DNA from: Prevotella sp.
GTDB lineage: Bacteria; Bacteroidota; Bacteroidia; Bacteroidales; Bacteroidaceae
Direction: 5' to 3'
DNA length: 64,000 nt
NCBI GenBank assembly: GCA_024695815.1
Contig: JAILHK010000010.1
Coordinates: 1-64,000 of the forward strand
The notes below the pieces were generated by a model. It did no database searches. It saw nothing but the letters and a program-made list of their open reading frames with translations, and was not told where the DNA came from. This document shows, in pieces, positions 6,353-14,792 of this stretch; positions within the stretch are counted from its first letter, which is position 1, and each line of letters begins with the position of its first letter. A program made the translations under genes and the position numbers.

Positions 6353-8512
6353 ATGTGTTTAGGTAAACAAACAATGCTGGGCATCCTTGTCGGCATGGCT
6401 TGTTGCACTCAGGCAGAGGCACAGGTGGGCAAGGATACCGTGAAACTGAAAGAAGTACAGATTGTGGGAAAGTCGCAGGCTCGTCGTCTGCACGAACAGG
6501 CGTATGCCGTGTCGGTATTGGACCTAAAGAAGCAATACATGGCGGCGGCACCACTGAACAAGCTGCTGAACACGGTATCGTCGGTCCGAATCAGAGAAGA
6601 CGGTGGACTGGGCTCTGACTACAGCTTCACAATGAACGGCTTCTCGGGCAATCAGGTAAAGTTCTTTATGGATGGTATTCCGATGGACAACTTCGGCTCG
6701 TCGTTTAATCTTTCCACCATCTCGGCCAACATGGCAGAGCGCGTCGAGGTGTATAAGGGTGTGCTGCCCGTGGCACTGGGCAGCGACGCACTGGGCGGTG
6801 CGGTAAACATCGTGACGCGTGCCAACGCCAACTATCTGGATGCTACCTACAGCATCGGCTCGTTTGGCACACACCGTGTAGCAGTGAATGGCGCCTACAC
6901 AAAAAACAACGGTTTCACCGTGCGTACTAACGCTTTTTTCAACTATTCTGAGAACGACTACAAGGTGGATGCACCCATCGTCGACCTGACCACCGGACTT
7001 ACCATCGGTGAGCAGCGCGTGAAGCGCTTCAACGACCGTTACCACGCGATGGGCATTCGTCTGGAAACTGGTGTGGTGAACAAGCCCTGGGCCAACTACC
7101 TGTTGGTGGGCATGATTGCCTCGGAGAACCGTAAGCAGATTCAGACTGGTGCCACGATGGATGCCGTGTATGGCGACGTGAAGCAGCGCAGCTATTCGCT
7201 GATTCCTAGTCTGCGCTATAAGAAGACTGACCTCTTTATGCCTGGGCTGGACTTCACTTTCCACACCACTTACAACATGGTGAAAGACCACACCATCGAT
7301 ACGGCTGCCGTGCGCTATAACTGGTTGGGCGAGCATGTGGCATCGAACAGCAGGGGCGAGGGCTACCTGACAAACGCCACCATCCGTAACCACGAGTGGC
7401 AGGCCACGGGCAACCTGAACTACGTGATTGACGACCACCAGACGCTGACACTGAACCACGTGCTGACAAGCCTGCGTCGTAAGCAGAACGATCCGGAGTA
7501 TCCTGACTATCCTATGAACAATGTGGCACAGAGACTGACAAAAAACATTACCGGTCTGGGCTACCAGATGCGATTGGGCGGTTGGACAGCCAACGTGTTT
7601 GGAAAATACTACCAGATGCACTCGTCAACACATAAGTTGCTGGATCAGTTTCTGGCCACTGAGCGCTACGAACAGGTGAGCGCCGACAAACATCAGTTTG
7701 GCTATGGCGCCGCTGCCACCTACTTCTTCCTGCCAGGGCTGCAGGCTAAGGTCAGCTTTGAACAGGCTTACCGCATGCCAGAGGCTGTGGAGCTGTTTGG
7801 CGACGGTTTCCTGCAGAAGAGCAATACCGACCTGCGCCCCGAGAGTTCACGAAACCTGAACGCTGGTCTGCTGTTCGACCGCACACTGGGCGCACACCAC
7901 GTGGCTGTTGAAGCCAACTATATTTACCGACACACAAAAGACTTTATATATAAAGGAGTGAGCCTGACCAACAACCCCACCACGTCGTTCGAGAACGTGG
8001 GCAAGGCCATCACCCATGGCATCGAGACCAGCGTGCAGTACGACTTCAAGCGCCTGGCACATGCTGGCTTCAACCTGACCTATCAGGACATCAAAGACCG
8101 TCAGAAAACGGAGGGAGCCAACAACTCGTATGTGAACAACGGCATCGCTGAGAACCTTACCTACGGTCAGCGTATCCCCAACATCCCCTATTTCTTCCTG
8201 AATGGAGACCTGAGCTGGAACTTCCACAACCTGCTGGCCGAGGGCAACACGCTCACCGTGGCCTACGGCTGTAACTATGTATATAAGTACTACCTCAGCT
8301 TCCCGGGCCTGGGACGCCCCAACAGCAAGAAGTACATCCCCACACAGTGGTCGCATGATGCCTCGCTGACCTACCTGATGGGCGGCGGCAAATACAGCGT
8401 TGCCCTGGAGTGCACCAACCTGACCAACGAGCAGCTCTACGACAACTACAGACTGCAGAAGCCAGGACGTGCCGTCAACCTGAAATTCCGTGTTTATCTT
8501 ACTAAAATGTAA
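6353..8512 (+). CDS. TonB-dependent outer membrane receptor, XusA-like
   Basis: A 719-residue TonB-dependent receptor. The N-terminus is hydrophobic (MLGILVGMACCTQAEAQ from the second Met at 6374, which may be the true start). Next comes a TonB-box-like/plug region: VKLKEVQIVG, LLNTVSSVRIRE, FFMDGIPMDNFGSS, VEVYKGVLPVALGSDALGGAVNIVTR (about residues 120-146). The rest is a 22-strand-type barrel ending in a terminal aromatic-rich strand (FRVYLTKM). It lacks the carboxypeptidase-like N-terminal domain of SusC, so it belongs to the siderophore/metal class. The next gene, overlapping or 11 bases on, is a DUF4374 lipoprotein; this pair matches XusA-XusB of Bacteroides xenosiderophore uptake. The substrate, probably a ferric siderophore, is inferred. 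Confidence 0.88.
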   Translation: MCLGKQTMLGILVGMACCTQAEAQVGKDTVKLKEVQIVGKSQARRLHEQAYAVSVLDLKKQYMAAAPLNKLLNTVSSVRIREDGGLGSDYSFTMNGFSGNQVKFFMDGIPMDNFGSSFNLSTISANMAERVEVYKGVLPVALGSDALGGAVNIVTRANANYLDATYSIGSFGTHRVAVNGAYTKNNGFTVRTNAFFNYSENDYKVDAPIVDLTTGLTIGEQRVKRFNDRYHAMGIRLETGVVNKPWANYLLVGMIASENRKQIQTGATMDAVYGDVKQRSYSLIPSLRYKKTDLFMPGLDFTFHTTYNMVKDHTIDTAAVRYNWLGEHVASNSRGEGYLTNATIRNHEWQATGNLNYVIDDHQTLTLNHVLTSLRRKQNDPEYPDYPMNNVAQRLTKNITGLGYQMRLGGWTANVFGKYYQMHSSTHKLLDQFLATERYEQVSADKHQFGYGAAATYFFLPGLQAKVSFEQAYRMPEAVELFGDGFLQKSNTDLRPESSRNLNAGLLFDRTLGAHHVAVEANYIYRHTKDFIYKGVSLTNNPTTSFENVGKAITHGIETSVQYDFKRLAHAGFNLTYQDIKDRQKTEGANNSYVNNGIAENLTYGQRIPNIPYFFLNGDLSWNFHNLLAEGNTLTVAYGCNYVYKYYLSFPGLGRPNSKKYIPTQWSHDASLTYLMGGGKYSVALECTNLTNEQLYDNYRLQKPGRAVNLKFRVYLTKM

Positions 8513-8523
8513 TGTTGCAGACA

Positions 8524-9729
8524 ATGAAAAAGTATTTCACAATCATATTCGCAGCCCTTTCTGTTGTGCTCACCTCGTGCGACGAGGACATGGGCAGCAC
8601 CGAGGTTCCCAACCAGCCTTATGTGCTGGCACTCGGCATCACAGCCAACAACACCACCACTTATTATGTAGTGACCACCGACGATCTGATGCGCACCGAC
8701 CGCACCATCAACGCCCTGGCCAACGGTATAGAACAGACTGGCTACCGCGACTATCAGCAGGCCGAGCAGACCATTTTTTCTATCGGCGGCATGGGTGTGA
8801 CCAGCGCCACCGGCATCCAGCGCGACGGCAACGGCTATATTCAGGAGCGCGGCAACTTCGTGTTCAACGAGACGCCTATCGGCTTCTGTCAGGTGGACGA
8901 CCGCCACATGGCTGCTCTTGAGTTGCCGGCATCGACCAACAAGGGCGGACAACTCACTTTCTACACCGTGGATATCAACACGCTGGCACTAGACCACAAG
9001 GTGAGCACCACCCCTGTGGCTCCTATGGACAATCACGACTGGCCCTACGTCACTGGCATGCAGTACGCTGGTGGCAACCTCTACGTGAGCTACGAGCCCA
9101 TGAACCCCAACACGTTCAGCTCTGACTATGCCGATACGGCCTTTGTTGCGGTCTATTCCTACCCCGACTGCCAGTTCAAGACGCTGATCAAAGATGTGCG
9201 CTTTGGCAATATCGGTTCGTGGAATGCCTTCAACGGATTGCAGAAAGACGAGAACGGCGACCTCTACGCTATGTCGAACACCTCAATGGCTAACGGTTTC
9301 TCGCAGTCGCCCAAGAACTCTGGTTTCTTGAAGATCAAGGCCGGCGAAACTCAGTTCGACCCCGACTACACGTTCGACTATCAGGCACTGACCGGTCAGA
9401 AGGTGGCCCACTGGCTCTACCTAGGCAACGGCAAAGTGTTTGCCGAGGTGACCACCCGTCTGGATGCGGCCCCCTGGAGCGATGCAGACCTGAAGTGCTG
9501 CGTGATAGACTTGGTGAAGAAGACATCGACAGACGTGACGGATATCCCCGTGCACAACGGCAATGGTGGCCGACGCTTTGCCTGCTTTGCAGAAAACGGA
9601 TACGTATATACGCCTATCGCAACCGATGGTGGCGTCTATATCTATCGCACGGAGATAGCTACTGGCAAAGCTGTACGTGGCGCACGCATAGAAGCTAGTT
9701 TCGTGGGTGGGGTGTTTAAAGTTAAATAA
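8524..9729 (+). CDS. DUF4374 lipoprotein, XusB-like siderophore-binding candidate
   Basis: A 401-residue lipoprotein with signal MKKYFTIIFAALSVVLTSC and an acidic DEDMGS linker. An upstream ATG at 8512 overlaps the receptor's stop codon (TAATG) and would add four residues; the internal ATG gives the better signal peptide. Repeating blade-like segments (YYVVTTDDL, GIEQTGYRDY, FVAVYSYPDCQFKTLIKDVR, GLQKDENGDLYAMSN) fit the beta-propeller fold of DUF4374. In Bacteroides the family member XusB binds ferric siderophores at the cell surface beside its receptor XusA. The inner-membrane PepSY partner XusC is absent here. Position and family make a role in iron acquisition likely but not proven. Confidence 0.85.
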   Translation: MKKYFTIIFAALSVVLTSCDEDMGSTEVPNQPYVLALGITANNTTTYYVVTTDDLMRTDRTINALANGIEQTGYRDYQQAEQTIFSIGGMGVTSATGIQRDGNGYIQERGNFVFNETPIGFCQVDDRHMAALELPASTNKGGQLTFYTVDINTLALDHKVSTTPVAPMDNHDWPYVTGMQYAGGNLYVSYEPMNPNTFSSDYADTAFVAVYSYPDCQFKTLIKDVRFGNIGSWNAFNGLQKDENGDLYAMSNTSMANGFSQSPKNSGFLKIKAGETQFDPDYTFDYQALTGQKVAHWLYLGNGKVFAEVTTRLDAAPWSDADLKCCVIDLVKKTSTDVTDIPVHNGNGGRRFACFAENGYVYTPIATDGGVYIYRTEIATGKAVRGARIEASFVGGVFKVK

Positions 9730-9774
9730 GGAGACCCACCCCCTACCCCTCCCTGTATGGAGGGGAGTTTATAG

Positions 9775-9824
9775 AAAAAGGAGTGCATAGCGACTTATCT
9801 CGTTATGCACTCCTTTTCTTTTTA
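9775..9824 (+). terminator. strong rho-independent terminator after the DUF4374 gene
   Basis: GGAGTGCATA (9780-9789) pairs with TATGCACTCC (9804-9813), extended by AAAA/TTTT, followed by TTTTCTTTTT. A smaller CCCCTCC/GGAGGGG hairpin precedes it at 9746-9765. Confidence 0.85.
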
Positions 9825-9926
9825 GTATGTTCGTAAAAAAGTATGTTAATAAAAAAAGTATGTTCGTTTGTTATTATGTCTTTAAAAACCGTTATTATGT
9901 CTTTCCCCTCTGTTATTGTGTCTTGA
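9824..9926. repeat. short tandem repeats running into the 3' end of xerD
   Basis: Three AGTATGTT units (9824, 9840, 9857) spaced 16-17 bp are followed by three GTTATTATGTC-like units at 9870, 9891 and 9912, exactly 21 bp apart. The last, GTTATTGTGTC, overlaps the xerD stop codon and its final codons. Confidence 0.65.
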
Positions 9927-10812
9927 TGTTGCGCGGATGGTGTTCCAGTATCTCTCGCCGCAGGCTCTGTGTAGAGATGTGTGTATAGATCTCGGTGGTG
10001 CCGATGGACTCGTGGCCCAGAAGTGCCTGGATGACACGCAGGTCGGCACCGCCTTCGAGCATAGCGGTGGCAAAGGAATGACGAAGGGTGTGGGGTGAGA
10101 TGGTCTTGTGGATGCCGGCTATAGCCGCCTGTTCTTTCAGCATGATGAGAATCATGGTGCGCGTGAGGTGAGCGCCACGACGGTTTAGGAACACATAATC
10201 CTCTTCGCCAGGCTTGATGTTCAGCGACTGGCGCCAGGGCAGATAGTCCTGGATTTCATGTAGTGCCCGCTCCGAGATAGGCACCAGTCGCTCCTTGGAC
10301 CCCTTACCCATGATGCGCAGATAGCGCTCGTCCTCATAGAGATCAGACCACCGCAGGTTGACCAGCTCAGAGACGCGCAAACCGCAAGAGAACAGCACCT
10401 CGATGATGGCACGGTTGCGATGACCTTCAGGCTTAGAAAGGTCGATGGAATCTTCCAAAAGGTCCACTTCGCCAGGTGTCAGGAACTCTGGCAGGTGCTG
10501 CCCCAACACTGGCGTCTCGAGCAACTCGGTGGGATCGCTGTCCAGATAGCCGTCGAGCACCAGGAAGCGATAGAACGCCCTGACGCCACTCAAGATGCGA
10601 CACTGCGACCGTGGCCCGATGCCAATGTCGTGCAACTGAGCGGCAAAGGTCTGCAGATGCGACAGCTGAACATCGACCACGCTGATGCCTTCGCCCTGCA
10701 GATAGCTGAGCAACTTCTGCAGGTCGTGGCGATAAGCATCGAGCGTGTTGGGCGACACGCTGCGCTGCAGTTTCAGATAGCGCTGATAGTCAATCACTAT
10801 CTTTTTGGTCAT
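9913..10812 (-). CDS. xerD: tyrosine recombinase XerD
   Basis: A 299-residue site-specific tyrosine recombinase, which with XerC resolves chromosome dimers at dif. The N-terminal SAM-like DNA-binding domain (YQRYLKLQRSVSPNTLDAY) is followed by the catalytic domain. That domain carries the active-site Arg in CGLRVSELVNL, Lys in GKGSKERLVP, HTLRHSFAT, LLGHESIGTTEIYTHI with the nucleophile Tyr, and a C-terminal tail. Length is normal for XerC/D. The start at 10812 (MTKKIV) is preferred to the ATG at 10827 because the -7 promoter box is at 10833-10840, which would leave the longer form almost leaderless. Next to aroQ, divergent, a typical Bacteroidales arrangement, so this is the housekeeping recombinase rather than a mobile integrase. 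XerC versus XerD is judged from overall resemblance. Confidence 0.88.
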   Translation of the reverse strand: MTKKIVIDYQRYLKLQRSVSPNTLDAYRHDLQKLLSYLQGEGISVVDVQLSHLQTFAAQLHDIGIGPRSQCRILSGVRAFYRFLVLDGYLDSDPTELLETPVLGQHLPEFLTPGEVDLLEDSIDLSKPEGHRNRAIIEVLFSCGLRVSELVNLRWSDLYEDERYLRIMGKGSKERLVPISERALHEIQDYLPWRQSLNIKPGEEDYVFLNRRGAHLTRTMILIMLKEQAAIAGIHKTISPHTLRHSFATAMLEGGADLRVIQALLGHESIGTTEIYTHISTQSLRREILEHHPRNIKTQ

Positions 10813-10832
10813 CTCATCGACTTTCATCGCAG

Positions 10833-10840
10833 CAAAGTTA
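10833..10840 (-). promoter_or_regulatory. -7 box for xerD
   Basis: Minus-strand TAACTTTG, a full TAnnTTTG match, 20 bases before the ATG at 10812. Confidence 0.6.
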
Positions 10841-10882
10841 CACTTTTTTCATGAAAATCATCCTCTTTTCAATTATTTTATT

Positions 10883-10890
10883 TACCTTTG
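10883..10890 (+). promoter_or_regulatory. -7 box for the aroQ operon
   Basis: TACCTTTG fits TAnnTTTG. It leaves a leader of about 95 bases before aroQ in which no further gene or riboswitch was recognised. Confidence 0.6.
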
Positions 10891-10987
10891 CAGCCATAGG
10901 CTGCTGTGCTCACTCGTGCATGGCCGTTTTGTTGGCGCTATAGCATTAGCAAGTCAGTGGCCTTGTCGAGACAAACCACAAAAGAAG

Positions 10988-11404
10988 ATGAAGATTCAGA
11001 TTATCAATGGCCCCAACCTCAATCTGTTGGGAAAACGTGAACCGGGCATCTACGGTCAACAGTCGTTCGAGGACTACCTGAAGGAGTTGCGTGCGCAATA
11101 TCCCGACGTGCAAATAGACTACTATCAGAGCAATATCGAGGGCGAGCTGATCAACAAGATGCAAGAGGTGGGCTTCACGTACGACGGCATCGTGCTGAAT
11201 GCGGGTGCCTATACGCACACCAGCATTGCGCTGCAAGACTGCATCCGCTCGCTGAAGAGTCCCGTTGTCGAGGTGCACATCTCGAATGTTCATCAGCGCG
11301 AGGAGTTCCGCCACAAGTCCATGATATCGTGCGCCTGCAAGGGCGTGATCTGTGGCTTCGGCATGAATAGCTACCGTCTGGCCGTCGAGGCTTTGAAAGC
11401 ATGA
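10988..11404 (+). CDS. aroQ: type II 3-dehydroquinate dehydratase
   Basis: A 138-residue cytoplasmic enzyme of the shikimate pathway that converts 3-dehydroquinate to 3-dehydroshikimate. Hallmarks of the type II family are INGPNLNLLGKREPGIYG at the N-terminus with the catalytic Tyr, NAGAYTHTSIALQD in the middle, and VEVHISNVHQREEFRHKS with the conserved His. The frame is open further upstream to 10805, but the family N-terminus (MKIQIINGPN) begins at 10988 and the promoter lies between. The stop overlaps the next start by four bases (ATGA), so it is translationally coupled to the O-methyltransferase. Confidence 0.95.
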   Translation: MKIQIINGPNLNLLGKREPGIYGQQSFEDYLKELRAQYPDVQIDYYQSNIEGELINKMQEVGFTYDGIVLNAGAYTHTSIALQDCIRSLKSPVVEVHISNVHQREEFRHKSMISCACKGVICGFGMNSYRLAVEALKA

Positions 11405-12027
11405 CAATAGACGAGTATATCCTGAAGCACATAGACAGGGAGCCGGACTACCTATACAGGCTCTATCGTGCCACCAATATCTATATGTTGCACGGACGCA
11501 TGGCCAGCGGACACCTGCAGGGACGACTGCTGAAAATGCTGGTGCAGATGATACGACCGAAGAACATCCTGGAGGTGGGCACGTTCAGTGGCTACAGTGC
11601 CCTGTGCATGGCCGAAGGACTGGAAGAGGGCGGCAAGCTCTATACCTTCGAGATTAACGACGAGCAGGAGGACTTCACACGGCCGTGGATAGAGAACTCG
11701 CCCTTGGCCGACAAGATAGAGTTTATCATTGGCGATGCTATCAGTGAAGCACCGAAGCTGGGCGTCGTGTTCGACATGGCCTTCATCGATGGCGATAAAC
11801 GCACGTATAAGGAGACCTACGAGATGGTGCTCTCGATATTGCGCCCAGGCGGTTTCATACTGGCCGACAATACGTTGTGGGACGGGCATGTGGTGGATCC
11901 CACCTACGCAAAAGACCAGCAGACCCGCGGCATCGAGACCTTCAACGACATGATAGCTCAGGACGACAGGGTGGAAAAGGTGATACTGCCCCTGCGCGAC
12001 GGACTGACATTGATTAGAAAGAAATAA
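11401..12027 (+). CDS. class I SAM-dependent O-methyltransferase
   Basis: A 208-residue methyltransferase of the COG4122/caffeoyl-CoA-type family. The SAM-binding motif I is ILEVGTFSGYSAL (about residue 57), followed by YTFEIND (acidic residue for ribose), FIIGDAI and the metal/substrate motif FDMAFIDGDKRTYKE. RPGGFILADNTLWDGHV completes the fold. It overlaps aroQ by four bases and precedes rbfA by 24. The natural substrate is unknown; in Bacteroidetes this gene is often kept in the same housekeeping cluster. Confidence 0.88.
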   Translation: MTIDEYILKHIDREPDYLYRLYRATNIYMLHGRMASGHLQGRLLKMLVQMIRPKNILEVGTFSGYSALCMAEGLEEGGKLYTFEINDEQEDFTRPWIENSPLADKIEFIIGDAISEAPKLGVVFDMAFIDGDKRTYKETYEMVLSILRPGGFILADNTLWDGHVVDPTYAKDQQTRGIETFNDMIAQDDRVEKVILPLRDGLTLIRKK

Positions 12028-12051
12028 CAAAGCTTTTAAAGAGAAAATACT

Positions 12052-12387
12052 ATGCAAGAAACAAGACAGAACAAAATAGCAAGACTGCTGCAGAAGGAGC
12101 TGAGCTTGATATTCCAGGAGCAGACACGTGCCATGCACGGCGTGATGGTCAGCGTGACACGTACCAAGGTGTCGCCAGACCTCAGCATCTGTACGGCTTA
12201 CCTGAGTATCTTCCCCTCGGACAAGGGCGAGGAGATACTGAACAACGTAGAGAAGAGTGCTTCACAGATTCGCTATTCGTTGGGACAGCGCGTGCGTCAT
12301 CAGCTGCGCATCATTCCTGAGCTGCGCTTCTTTATCGACGACAGCCTGGACTACATCGAGCGTATCGATCAACTGCTGAAGAAGTAG
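12052..12387 (+). CDS. rbfA: 30S ribosome-binding factor A
   Basis: A 111-residue KH-fold protein that helps mature the 16S rRNA 5' end in 30S assembly. The N-terminal helix RQNKIARLLQKELSLIF, the central VTRTKVSPDLSICTAYLS and the C-terminal RIIPELRFFIDDSLDYIERI segment are the family signature. Length is typical. It lies in an aroQ-methyltransferase-rbfA-permease order on one strand. Confidence 0.92.
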   Translation: MQETRQNKIARLLQKELSLIFQEQTRAMHGVMVSVTRTKVSPDLSICTAYLSIFPSDKGEEILNNVEKSASQIRYSLGQRVRHQLRIIPELRFFIDDSLDYIERIDQLLKK

Positions 12388-12456
12388 GAAAGTGAAGAGT
12401 GAAGAATCTTCGTAGTATGTAAAATCATTCTTGATTGAAGAACAGGCTGCCATCGC

Positions 12457-13686
12457 ATGAATTTCCCTTTCTACATAGCTAAGCGCTACATCTTTTCAAA
12501 GAAATCAACCAATGTCATCAACCTCATCAGTGGCATCTCTGTGCTGGGTGTGGCGGTGGCAACAATGGCATTGGTGGTCACACTGAGCGTGTTTAATGGA
12601 TTCAGCGACTTGGTGGCAACGCTCTTTACGGCCTTCGACCCGCAGATAGAAGTGACGCCGACGCAGGGTAAGACGGCACCTGCCGACGACCCCGTACTGA
12701 CAGAGATTCGTCAGCTTCCACAGATTGAGGTGGCCACCGAGTGCGTAGAGGACCAGGCGCTGGCTGTGTATAACGGCCGACAGGCGATGGTGCAGATAAA
12801 AGGCGTTGACGATAACTTCGACCAACTGACGCACATCCGCGAGATCCTGTTGGGCGACGGCGCCTTCGAACTGCATGCTGCCGACATTCAATATGGTGTG
12901 ATGGGGGTGCGGCTGGCCGACCAGTTGGGCACGGGCATCTACTTTGACCAGCCTCTGAAGATCTATGCACCGAGGCGTGAAGGACAGCTGGACATGAGCG
13001 ATCCTGCCGATGGATTCGTGGAAGATGAGCTCTATTCGCCCAACTGCGTGTTTGAGGTACTGCAAGGGAAATATGACGGTCGCTACATCCTGACCAGCAT
13101 CGGCTTTGCCCGTCGAATCTTCGACCAACAAGGCATGATTTCATCGCTCGAACTTCGCTTGAAGCCCGGTAGCGATTTTGAAAAGACAAAGGCTGAAATA
13201 AAACGTATTGCGGGCGACGCCTATCGGGTGTTAGACCGCTTTGAGCAGCAGGAAGACACGTTTCGCATCATGAAGATAGAGAAACTGATGGCCTATGTCT
13301 TCCTGACATTCATTCTGTTGGTGGCTTGTTTCAACATCATCGGTTCGCTGTCGATGCTGATTATCGACAAAAAGGATGATGTAGAGACACTGCGCAACTT
13401 GGGCGCCAACGACCGACAGGTGTCTCAAATCTTCCTATTGGAAGGTTGTATGATATCATTTTTCGGCGCTTTCATCGGTATTTTAGTGGGTTTGCTGCTT
13501 TGTTTCTTGCAGCAACAGTTTGGCATCATCGGTCTGGGCTCTACGCAAGGCACATTCATTGTCGATGCCTATCCCGTAAGTGTTCATCCTACGGATGTGG
13601 TGCTCGTCTTCCTGACGGTCATCATCGTAGGATTCCTGTCGGTTTGGTATCCCGTTCACTACTTCTCGCGCCGCTTGTTGAAGTAG
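12457..13686 (+). CDS. LolC/LolE-type ABC transporter permease
   Basis: A 409-residue inner membrane permease with MacB-like periplasmic core and FtsX domains. A first transmembrane helix (about residues 20-45, LISGISVLGVAVATMALVVTLSVFNGF) is followed by a periplasmic domain of about 220 residues. Three more helices come in the C-terminal third (VFLTFILLVACFNIIGSL, a second around FFGAFIGILVGLLLCF, and VVLVFLTVIIVGFLSV). The N-terminal FYIAKRYIFSKKSTNVINLIS is typical of lipoprotein-releasing LolC/E proteins. LolC/E with the LolD ATPase extracts lipoproteins from the inner membrane; the ATPase is not in the window. It starts 69 bases after rbfA, likely in the same operon. Confidence 0.88.
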   Translation: MNFPFYIAKRYIFSKKSTNVINLISGISVLGVAVATMALVVTLSVFNGFSDLVATLFTAFDPQIEVTPTQGKTAPADDPVLTEIRQLPQIEVATECVEDQALAVYNGRQAMVQIKGVDDNFDQLTHIREILLGDGAFELHAADIQYGVMGVRLADQLGTGIYFDQPLKIYAPRREGQLDMSDPADGFVEDELYSPNCVFEVLQGKYDGRYILTSIGFARRIFDQQGMISSLELRLKPGSDFEKTKAEIKRIAGDAYRVLDRFEQQEDTFRIMKIEKLMAYVFLTFILLVACFNIIGSLSMLIIDKKDDVETLRNLGANDRQVSQIFLLEGCMISFFGAFIGILVGLLLCFLQQQFGIIGLGSTQGTFIVDAYPVSVHPTDVVLVFLTVIIVGFLSVWYPVHYFSRRLLK

Positions 13687-13689
13687 GTA

Positions 13690-14670
13690 TTATCCTAACA
13701 GTTTTCTGGTATCTTCGAGGATGGCGAGCAGCTCATCCATCTTGTTGGTGCGCAGCATCGCAATGCGTGTCTGTCGGAAGTTCGGTATTGCCTTGAAGAT
13801 AGGCGTGGCTGCCAGGTGGCGACGGGTGTGAAGGATGCCACGCAACTCGTCGATACGCTCTACATTGATGCGCAGCTGCTCTTCAAGAACATCCAGTTTT
13901 TGATTAAAATCGAAGGTTTCATCGGTGATTCCGTGGTCCAGATAGTCGCGAATCTCCTTGAAAATCCATGGGCGACCGAAGGTGGCGCGACCCACCATCA
14001 CGGCATCTACACCATATTGTTCGAAGGCACGCTTGGCCTCCTCAGGCGAGGTGATGTCGCCATTGCCGATGATAGGAATCGTAATACGTGGATTGCGCTT
14101 CACCTCACCAATCAGGGTCCAGTCGGCCTCACCAGTGTACATCTGGGCACGCGTGCGACCATGGATCGTCAGAGCCTTGATGCCACAGTCCTGCAACTGC
14201 TCGGCCAGATCGGTGATAATCAGCTGTTCGTGGTTCCAACCCAGGCGCGTCTTGACCGTGACGGGCAGTTTGACGGCATCCACCACCTTGCGTGTGATTT
14301 CCAACATCAAAGGGATGTTTTGCAGCATGCCTGCACCAGCCCCTTTGCCTGCCACTTTCTTCACCGGGCAACCGAAGTTCAGGTCGATGAGGTCAGGACC
14401 TGCCTGTTCAACAATCTTAGCTGCTTCCACCATCGCATCGACGTCGCGACCGTAAATCTGAATACCCACAGGACGCTCTTCATCGCTGATCACCAACTTC
14501 TGTTGGGTGGTCTTCACATCACGTATCAGGGCCTCGGCACTGACAAACTCGGTATATACCATAGAGGCACCAAAGCGCTTGCAAAGCAGGCGAAACCCAA
14601 TGTCGGTGACATCCTCCATCGGTGCGAGGAACACCGGCTGTGAACCAAATTCAATATTTCCTATTTTCAT
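13690..14670 (-). CDS. dusB: tRNA-dihydrouridine synthase, DusB type
   Basis: A 326-residue FMN-dependent TIM-barrel enzyme that reduces uridine in the tRNA D-loop. Seen are APMEDVTDIGFR near the N-terminus, DLNFGCPVKKVAGKGAGAG with the catalytic Cys, TVKTRLGW, LTIHGRTRAQMYTG, IIGNGDITSPEEA and DAVMVGRATFGRPWIF, all conserved Dus motifs. An in-frame ATG exists at 14751, but the family start is MKIGNIEFG at 14670. The gene is convergent with the permease, with only three bases between stop codons, so there is no room for a separate terminator. Confidence 0.93.
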   Translation of the reverse strand: MKIGNIEFGSQPVFLAPMEDVTDIGFRLLCKRFGASMVYTEFVSAEALIRDVKTTQQKLVISDEERPVGIQIYGRDVDAMVEAAKIVEQAGPDLIDLNFGCPVKKVAGKGAGAGMLQNIPLMLEITRKVVDAVKLPVTVKTRLGWNHEQLIITDLAEQLQDCGIKALTIHGRTRAQMYTGEADWTLIGEVKRNPRITIPIIGNGDITSPEEAKRAFEQYGVDAVMVGRATFGRPWIFKEIRDYLDHGITDETFDFNQKLDVLEEQLRINVERIDELRGILHTRRHLAATPIFKAIPNFRQTRIAMLRTNKMDELLAILEDTRKLLG

Positions 14671-14792
14671 CTTCTTTTCTTGTATTCCCTTTTTGATTTT
14701 CCAATATTCCCAATTTCTCGTCTCTGTAGTCCTGATTTGTTTTTCCAGCAATCCTAATGCCCCTCTTTCATGAGGTTGCTTTTGGCGCTGCG

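Noticed and set aside
9913..10812. Phage or conjugative-element integrase
   Set aside because: Length, motifs and the divergent aroQ-rbfA neighbourhood fit the chromosomal XerD; no excision genes or attachment repeats are near.
10805..10987. N-terminal extension of aroQ from 10805
   Set aside because: The promoter box at 10883 lies inside it and the AroQ family starts at MKIQIINGPN.
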